This document shows, one piece after another, positions 6,080 through 6,348 of a DNA stretch of 6,348 nucleotides. Made by a program: the position numbers and the translations under genes. Source of the stretch: an uncultured Porphyromonadaceae bacterium (lineage in GTDB: Bacteria > Bacteroidota > Bacteroidia > Bacteroidales > Muribaculaceae); the NCBI GenBank assembly GCA_947176615.1, contig CAMWRO010000173.1, forward strand, positions 1 to 6,348. Direction: 5' to 3'. Every line of letters begins with the position of its first letter. Position 1 is the first letter of the stretch. The notes beneath the pieces are model-generated. The model saw only the letters and a program-made list of their open reading frames with translations, was not told the DNA's origin and made no database searches.

Positions 6080-6087
6080 CAAATATA
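6080..6087 (-). promoter_or_regulatory. -7 promoter box for the oxidoreductase operon
   Basis: The minus strand reads TATATTTG, a full match to TAnnTTTG. It ends 28 bases before the ATG of the delta gene, giving a leader of roughly 20 bases. No good -33 TTTG is visible at the usual distance; the nearest candidate is a TTTA at 6104-6107 with a 16-base spacer. The assignment rests on the -7 box and its position. Confidence 0.6.
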
Positions 6088-6210
6088 CTAAAAAAACACG
6101 GCTTAAAGCACGTTTCGACGGAATTAAGAAAACTTTAACCAATGGCACATTTTTAGACGCCGTGAGCAACAAATCAACAATACGCTATAAATCAACCGCT
6201 TAACCATAAC

Positions 6211-6258
6211 GCGAAAAAATTTATCTAATTTTTTTCAAAAATAATTGCGAAAAAATTT
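6211..6258. repeat. 12-base direct repeat with A-tracts upstream of the tRNA gene
   Basis: GCGAAAAAATTT occurs at 6211-6222 and again at 6247-6258, 36 bases apart start to start. The second copy supplies the TTT of the -33 box of the tRNA promoter. The bases between are also A/T runs. Such A-tracts can bend DNA or act as an UP-like element for strong stable-RNA promoters; that role is inferred. Confidence 0.65.
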
Positions 6259-6287
6259 GGTCGGTAAAAAAAAACGTCGTACCTTTG
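6256..6287 (+). promoter_or_regulatory. Bacteroidetes-type promoter of tRNA-Val
   Basis: TTTG at 6256-6259 and TACCTTTG at 6280-6287 are separated by 20 bases, a near-ideal match to the -33/-7 consensus of the Bacteroidetes primary sigma factor. Transcription would begin near 6292-6295, leaving a short leader of about 12-15 bases before the mature tRNA. Confidence 0.85.
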
Positions 6288-6306
6288 CATCGCTTTCGAC
6301 GGGAAA

Positions 6307-6348
6307 GGGCGCTTAGCTCAGCTGGTTCAGAGCGTCTGCCTTACAAGC
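6307..6348 (+). tRNA. tRNA-Val (anticodon UAC), 5' part, cut by the window end
   Basis: The mature end begins GGGCGCT (acceptor 1-7), then T8 and A9. The D stem GCTC at 6316-6319 pairs with GAGC at 6330-6333, and the D loop contains GG. G26 follows, then the anticodon stem TCTGC at 6335-6339 and the loop CTTACAA at 6340-6346. The anticodon is TAC at 6342-6344, which reads GUA and other Val codons. The last two visible bases, GC, begin the pairing strand of the anticodon stem. The T arm and acceptor 3' strand lie beyond the window. A strong promoter precedes it; further tRNA genes may follow. Confidence 0.93.

Noticed and set aside
6097..6164. CACGGC (6097-6102) with GCCGTG (6159-6164), and TTAAAG (6103-6108) with CTTTAA (6133-6138), as a riboswitch or operator
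   Set aside because: Short arms with wide spacing, lying upstream of the -7 box and so not in the operon leader; not above chance in such sequence.
6307..6348. tRNA gene as an integration site for a mobile element
   Set aside because: No integrase and no att-like duplicate of the tRNA end in the window; the gene's 3' half is outside.

Overview
The window looks like chromosomal DNA from an anaerobic member of the Bacteroidales. A gut lineage such as Muribaculaceae or Bacteroidaceae would fit, but I cannot fix the family. The grounds are promoters of the Bacteroidetes type (TAnnTTTG at -7, TTTG near -33), A-rich leaders without Shine-Dalgarno sequences, a four-subunit ferredoxin-dependent 2-oxoacid oxidoreductase, and a secreted cyclophilin of a type I associate with this phylum.

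Layout. 1-440 (+): the 3' part of a glyceraldehyde-3-phosphate dehydrogenase gene, ending in a strong hairpin terminator. 441-677: a convergent intergenic gap with two hairpins, one per converging transcript, and no gene. 678-3172 (-): a compact cluster read right to left, made of a small protein of unknown function, a secreted cyclophilin-type prolyl isomerase with a long insertion, and a single-domain M16 zinc peptidase; gaps are 17 and 6 bases. 3173-3325: an intergenic gap holding a -7 promoter element and two facing arrays of 7-base repeats. 3326-6051 (-): an operon for a 2-oxoacid:ferredoxin oxidoreductase in the order delta, alpha, beta, gamma. 6052-6306: an AT-rich divergent promoter region. 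6307-6348 (+): the first 42 bases of a tRNA-Val(UAC) gene, cut by the window end.

How the genes work together. The oxidoreductase is complete: alpha and beta bind thiamine pyrophosphate, beta carries one [4Fe-4S] cluster, delta carries two more, and gamma is the usual fourth subunit. It would oxidise a 2-oxoacid with CoA, giving an acyl-CoA, CO2 and reduced ferredoxin, or run in reverse. Whether it acts on 2-oxoglutarate (KOR) or branched-chain 2-oxoacids (VOR) cannot be decided here. The isomerase and the peptidase may both serve protein quality control, though one has a signal peptide and the other does not.

Most of the window is ordinary core genome; I see no new defence, mobile or biosynthetic system. 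The items most worth a second look are the facing heptamer arrays at 3203-3320, which touch the promoter of the small-protein operon; a second, A-rich candidate start inside the cyclophilin gene; and a 12-base direct repeat that overlaps the -33 box of the tRNA promoter.
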